Positions 6,765 through 8,922 of a DNA stretch of 8,922 nucleotides are shown here, piece by piece. Positions within the stretch are counted from its first letter, which is position 1, and each line of letters begins with the position of its first letter. This DNA comes from Treponema sp. (lineage in GTDB: Bacteria; Spirochaetota; Spirochaetia; Treponematales; Breznakiellaceae). The notes under the pieces were generated by a model. It made no database searches. It was not told the origin of the DNA and saw only the letters and a list, made by a program, of their open reading frames with translations. A program made the position numbers and the translations under genes. Where the stretch lies: the NCBI GenBank assembly GCA_031273835.1, contig JAISRD010000258.1, positions 1-8,922 on the forward strand. The letters are read 5' to 3'.

Positions 6765-7896
6765 TTAAGCCCCCATCACAATACGGCTTTTCAAAAATTC
6801 TTCTATGAACATATCGATATCACCATCCATAACGGCCTGTATATTTCCGTATTCGGCTTTTGTACGGTAATCCTTTACCAGGGTGTAGGGCTGGAACACG
6901 TAGGAACGTATCTGGTTTCCCCAGGAAATGTCCTTCTTCTCCTGGGCGAATTTCTCGTTCTCCCTTTCCTTTTCCTGCCTGTAGTGTTCATAGAGCCGGG
7001 CCTTGAGCATGCTCATGGCGGTGGCGCGGTTCATGGTCTGGCTGCGTTCGCTCTGGCAGGCCACGACGATGCCCGTGGGAAGATGGGTAAAACGCACGGC
7101 GCTGTCGGTTTTGTTGACGTGCTGCCCCCCGGCGCCCCCGGAACGGTAGGTATCCACCCGGAGATCCTCGGGACGTACCTCCACCTCAATAGAATCGTCC
7201 AGAAGGGGGAAGGCGTAGACCGAGGCGAAGGAGGTATGGCGGCGGGCGTTGGCGTCAAAGGGGGAGATCCGCACCAGGCGGTGCACCCCCGACTCACCCT
7301 TGAGGTAGCCGTAGGCATAGTCCCCCTCAATCTTGCAGGTGGCCGATTTGATCCCCCCCTCGGCCTCAAGGAGGTCCACCTCCTCGGCCCTGAAACCCCG
7401 CCGCTCGGCCCAGCGGAGGTACATCCGGTAGAGCATACGGGACCAGTCGCAGGCTTCGGTCCCCCCCGCACCGGAATGTATGGTGAGGAAGCAGCCGTTG
7501 CGGTCAACCTCGCCGGACATAAGCTCCAGGAGGTTCTGCCTTTCAAAGCGCCCGGAAAGATCTTTCAGGGCCGCTTCTATTTCCGGACCCTGGGACTCGT
7601 CCCCCGCCTCGCAGGCAAGTTCCAGGAGGGTCTTCAGGTCCTCCGCTTCGGCCCTGAGGTTCCTCCAGGGATCCACGCGGTTTTTAAGGGCCTTGAGTTC
7701 CCCCATGGCCTTTTCCGCCTTTACCGTGTCGTTCCAAAAGTCCGCCGTCCCCGAAAGCTTCTCAAGTTCCCCGATACGGTCCCGCATGGTAACGCCGCCT
7801 TCCTTACCCGAAAGGGGCTTTTCAAAGACGCCTCCAGGCGTCAAGGATCTTCGCGGAAAGCTCCGCCACGGGGGCGTTTAATTCGCTTATTAACAT
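6765..7896 (-). CDS. prfB: Peptide chain release factor 2, with programmed +1 frameshift
   Basis: RF2 ends translation at UGA and UAA by entering the ribosomal A site and hydrolysing peptidyl-tRNA. Downstream of the frameshift the protein has the diagnostic stop-codon reading motif SPF, the catalytic GGAGGQ loop (YRSGGAGGQHVNKTDSAVR), and the RF2-typical C-terminus; RF1 would have PxT in place of SPF. The ATG at 7896-7894 opens a 24-codon segment ending ...TGG AGG CGT CTT and then an in-frame TGA (7824-7822). A +1 slip on CTT-T continues as GAA AAG CCC to the TAA at 6767-6765. The full protein is then 376 residues, close to the usual RF2 length, with SPF at 211-213 and GGQ at 256-258. An in-frame TAG sits four codons before the ATG, so no earlier start exists. 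Taking the second frame alone would misplace the start at 7844. The gene heads the minus-strand operon. Confidence 0.93.
7821..7835 (-). promoter_or_regulatory. prfB autoregulatory +1 frameshift site
   Basis: The minus strand reads GGAGG (7835-7831), CGT, CTT, TGA, A. An internal Shine-Dalgarno three bases before CTT, followed by UGA, is the classic RF2 frameshift arrangement. When RF2 is scarce the ribosome pauses at UGA and slips from CUU to UUU, making more RF2. The base after UGA is A here, where E. coli has C. Confidence 0.93.
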
Positions 7897-7904
7897 ACCG
7901 GTAT
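7895..7904. promoter_or_regulatory. Palindrome ATACCGGTAT at the prfB start site
   Basis: This perfect 10-bp palindrome overlaps the end of the -10 element, the predicted transcription start and the prfB ATG. A protein bound here would block initiation, so it may be an operator. It could also be chance. Confidence 0.3.
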
Positions 7905-7931
7905 ACTACCAGGAAAGGGCGGGGCGGTCAA
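7903..7931 (-). promoter_or_regulatory. prfB operon promoter, sigma-70 type with extended -10
   Basis: On the minus strand, TTGACC (7931-7926, five of six consensus) and TAGTAT (7908-7903, four of six) are separated by exactly 17 bp, and TGG precedes the -10 as an extended element. Transcription would start about 7 nt after the -10, at or next to the prfB ATG. No competing promoter is evident inside the operon. Confidence 0.6.
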
Positions 7932-8039
7932 TTCAGTCGGGCGGAACTGGACAAAATCGCGGAACTGTTCAACGCGGAATATTTCGTAGAACATCGGGAA
8001 GGGTTCAGGCTCAAAGACGGTAAAGTCATTGAAGGGTAG
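7932..8039 (+). pseudogene. Headless coding remnant, C-terminal fragment of an unknown gene
   Basis: The plus-strand frame ending TAG at 8037-8039 reads like real protein over its last 32 residues or so (ELDKIAELFNAEYFVEHR... then FRLKDGKVIEG), with balanced charged and hydrophobic residues unlike the Pro/Arg/Gly-rich shadow frames nearby. No ATG, GTG or TTG precedes it in frame within the fragment, and further upstream the frame runs antisense to the prfB promoter and gene. I read it as the tail of a gene whose front was lost, perhaps when the toxin-antitoxin module arrived. The family is not recognised. Confidence 0.4.
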
Positions 8040-8162
8040 TTTTCTAAACCCCGGAGGGAGACATAAGGCCGATAACAGGGCAATCAGGCTCTTTCAGATT
8101 AAGAATTGGAAGTTTCCGGGCATTATACCGGATTGAAAACAATACTATTTTTGTTACGAACA

Positions 8163-8179
8163 TTGACCCGGGAGGTCAA
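8163..8179. promoter_or_regulatory. Inverted repeat TTGACC-5-GGTCAA upstream of the antitoxin gene
   Basis: Two perfect 6-bp arms flank the loop CGGGA, about 40 bp before the antitoxin start. Antitoxins commonly bind such sites to repress their own operon. The right arm overlaps GGGAGGTC, which resembles a Shine-Dalgarno but is too far from either nearby ATG. Confidence 0.4.
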
Positions 8180-8197
8180 GCATACAAGAAAAAGAAC

Positions 8198-8224
8198 ATG
8201 GGCAAGAAAAGGGGAAAGAAATGA
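8198..8224 (+). other. Eight-codon mini-ORF leading into the antitoxin
   Basis: ATG at 8198-8200 encodes MGKKRGKK, and its TGA (8222-8224) overlaps the antitoxin ATG as ATGA. It contains the AGGGGA that serves as the antitoxin ribosome binding site. It may be a translated leader or a by-product of an A/G-rich ribosome binding region. Confidence 0.25.
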
Positions 8225-8442
8225 CCGCCGCCGTTTTAAGAAAAAAATTACACACTTATATCGACACCTTGCCGGATCAAAGCCTCCTGGCTTTAGAGCC
8301 TCTACTCTCATTTATGGCAGACGACTATTGGAAGCCCGTTATTGAACCGGCAAGCCCGGAGGAAATTACCATGATTGATAAAGGTATGAGGGAATTCCGG
8401 GAACACCCGGAAAGCTTTGTCCCTCTGGAAAGCATAAAATGA
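8221..8442 (+). CDS. Small antitoxin-like protein paired with a PIN-domain gene
   Basis: This 73-residue acidic protein is probably the antitoxin for the PIN-domain toxin encoded 31 bp downstream. Residues 1-32 (LRKKLHTYIDTLPDQSLLALEPLLSFM) form an amphipathic helical segment. Then comes a linker, DDYWKPVIEPASPEE, and a charged tail ending FREHPESFVPLESIK, of the kind that wraps and blocks a partner toxin. No ribbon-helix-helix or AbrB motif is obvious, so the DNA-binding fold is uncertain. Translation starts at ATG with AGGGGA about 6 nt upstream. The gene is more AT-rich and less codon-biased than the prfB operon, consistent with horizontal acquisition. The antitoxin assignment is from size and context and has not been confirmed by homology. 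Confidence 0.65.
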   Translation: MTAAVLRKKLHTYIDTLPDQSLLALEPLLSFMADDYWKPVIEPASPEEITMIDKGMREFREHPESFVPLESIK

Positions 8443-8477
8443 GCGGAGAGATGAACGACACCGGGGAGGAGATATGA
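8439..8477 (+). other. Twelve-codon bridging mini-ORF between antitoxin and toxin
   Basis: ATG at 8439-8441 overlaps the antitoxin TGA, and its own TGA (8475-8477) overlaps the toxin ATG at 8474. The peptide would be MSGEMNDTGEEI. The toxin Shine-Dalgarno GGAGG (8465-8469) lies inside it. Ribosomes reinitiating here would be delivered to the toxin start. Confidence 0.3.
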
Positions 8478-8922
8478 GGACACCCCGGATCTACCTTGAA
8501 ACGACGATGTTCAATTTCCCCTTTGCCGATGACGCCCCGCAGTACCGGGACGATACCCGGCATCTGCTCAATGAGATAAAGGCCGGGAAATTCCAGCCCT
8601 TCACCTCGGTCTATGCCACGGGGGAAATTGAGGATACCCAGGACGAGGACAAGCGGGAGCGGATGAAAGCCCCCATAGATGAATACAGCGTTGAGGTACT
8701 CGAGGCAACGGGCGAAATCAGGCGCTTAGCTTCGGTCTACATTACCGAAGGGGTAATCAAGGAGCGGTTCCTGACAGATGCGCTGCATATCGCCGCGGCA
8801 ACGGTTTACGGCATGGACATGATTGTCAGCCTGAATTTTCAGCACATTGTAAAGCACAAGACGATCATCGAAACTGAAATTATAAACGCCCGGGAAGGAT
8901 ACAGGCGGATTTTCATTCATAC
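8474..8922 (+). CDS. PIN-domain (VapC-like) protein, probable RNase toxin, partial at the right edge
   Basis: PIN domains are metal-dependent ribonucleases; in VapC toxins they cleave tRNA or rRNA. The 149 visible codons from ATG 8474 start with RIYLETTMFNF, the beta-strand that carries the first acidic metal ligand, here E9 where most PIN proteins have Asp. Other candidate ligands are E51 or E53 (ATGEIED), D102 in the typical LTDALHIAAATV helix, and D115 or N121 in MDMIVSLNFQHIV. The length is already that of a full PIN protein, and only a short tail should be missing beyond 8922. A good GGAGG sits 4 nt before the start. It is preceded by a small acidic protein, the standard antitoxin-toxin order. 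A non-toxin PIN nuclease cannot be excluded. Confidence 0.8.
   Translation, partial: MRTPRIYLETTMFNFPFADDAPQYRDDTRHLLNEIKAGKFQPFTSVYATGEIEDTQDEDKRERMKAPIDEYSVEVLEATGEIRRLASVYITEGVIKERFLTDALHIAAATVYGMDMIVSLNFQHIVKHKTIIETEIINAREGYRRIFIH

Larger units (their letters stand above)
7897..8220. other. Spacer between divergent prfB operon and toxin-antitoxin module
   Basis: These 324 bp hold no intact gene. The left part contains the prfB promoter (minus strand) and a plus-strand coding remnant ending at 8039. From about 8040 the sequence turns AT-rich and includes a TCCGG/CCGGA inverted pair (8115-8119 and 8128-8132), a possible weak plus-strand promoter (TTGAAA at 8133-8138, TACGAA at 8155-8160), a TTGACC/GGTCAA inverted repeat, and an 8-codon mini-ORF. 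I see no tRNA and no clear Rho-independent terminator. Confidence 0.6.

Noticed and set aside
6762..6771. GGCTTAAGCC palindrome at the prfB/PEGA gene junction
   Set aside because: The stem is short, has no T-run and spans the stop codon. It is too weak for a terminator, and the genes are 3 nt apart.
6600..8039. 479-codon plus-strand open frame
   Set aside because: It lies antisense to prfB and the PEGA gene, which have unmistakable motifs or domain structure. The product is Gly/Pro/His-rich, as expected from the complement of GC-biased codons. Only its last 32 codons or so, outside prfB, look protein-like and are listed as a remnant.
8106..8345. 79-codon plus-strand open frame
   Set aside because: It covers the antitoxin leader and gene in another frame, is very Arg/Lys-rich, and has no good ribosome binding site. 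The 8221 frame fits better.
1..8922. CRISPR array, tRNA, rRNA or insertion sequence
   Set aside because: I saw no direct-repeat/spacer pattern, cloverleaf, rRNA-like sequence, transposase motif or terminal inverted repeats.

Overview
The window looks like a stretch of a GC-rich spirochaete chromosome, most likely treponeme-like. This is an inference from the style of the PEGA-domain protein, the secreted hypothetical protein and the PIN/antitoxin pair; no single marker proves it. Codons are strongly G/C-ending across positions 1-7896, which is why long open frames appear opposite the real genes. These were treated as shadows.

Positions 7896 down to 1 hold one compact minus-strand gene series, in transcription order: prfB (peptide chain release factor 2, with a programmed +1 frameshift), a 548-residue PEGA-domain membrane-associated protein, ftsY (SRP receptor GTPase), a 360-residue secreted protein of unknown function, then a lipoprotein-release ABC transporter in lolC-lolD-lolE order. 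The last permease runs off the left edge. Spacings are 3 nt, 36 nt, then overlaps of 4, 4, 8 and 1 nt, so the genes are almost certainly co-transcribed and the last five translationally coupled. A good sigma-70-like promoter (TTGACC, 17 bp, extended TGG-TAGTAT) lies directly before the prfB ATG. It leaves only 6 nt, so the message may be leaderless. The theme is protein export: termination of translation, SRP targeting to the membrane, and release of lipoproteins from the inner membrane.

Positions 7897-8220 are a spacer. It holds the prfB promoter, a headless coding remnant on the plus strand (about 7932-8039), and inverted repeats that could be operators.

Positions 8221-8922, on the plus strand, hold a small antitoxin-like gene and a PIN-domain (VapC-like) gene that is open at the right edge. 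Base composition is visibly more AT-rich in the antitoxin and its leader, suggesting an acquired module. Two mini-ORFs bridge the starts through ATGA overlaps, forming a possible translational relay.

The points most worth a second look are the prfB control region (frameshift plus possible leaderless start plus palindrome), the unknown secreted protein embedded before lolCDE, the repeat-bearing PEGA protein, and the toxin-antitoxin reinitiation chain.
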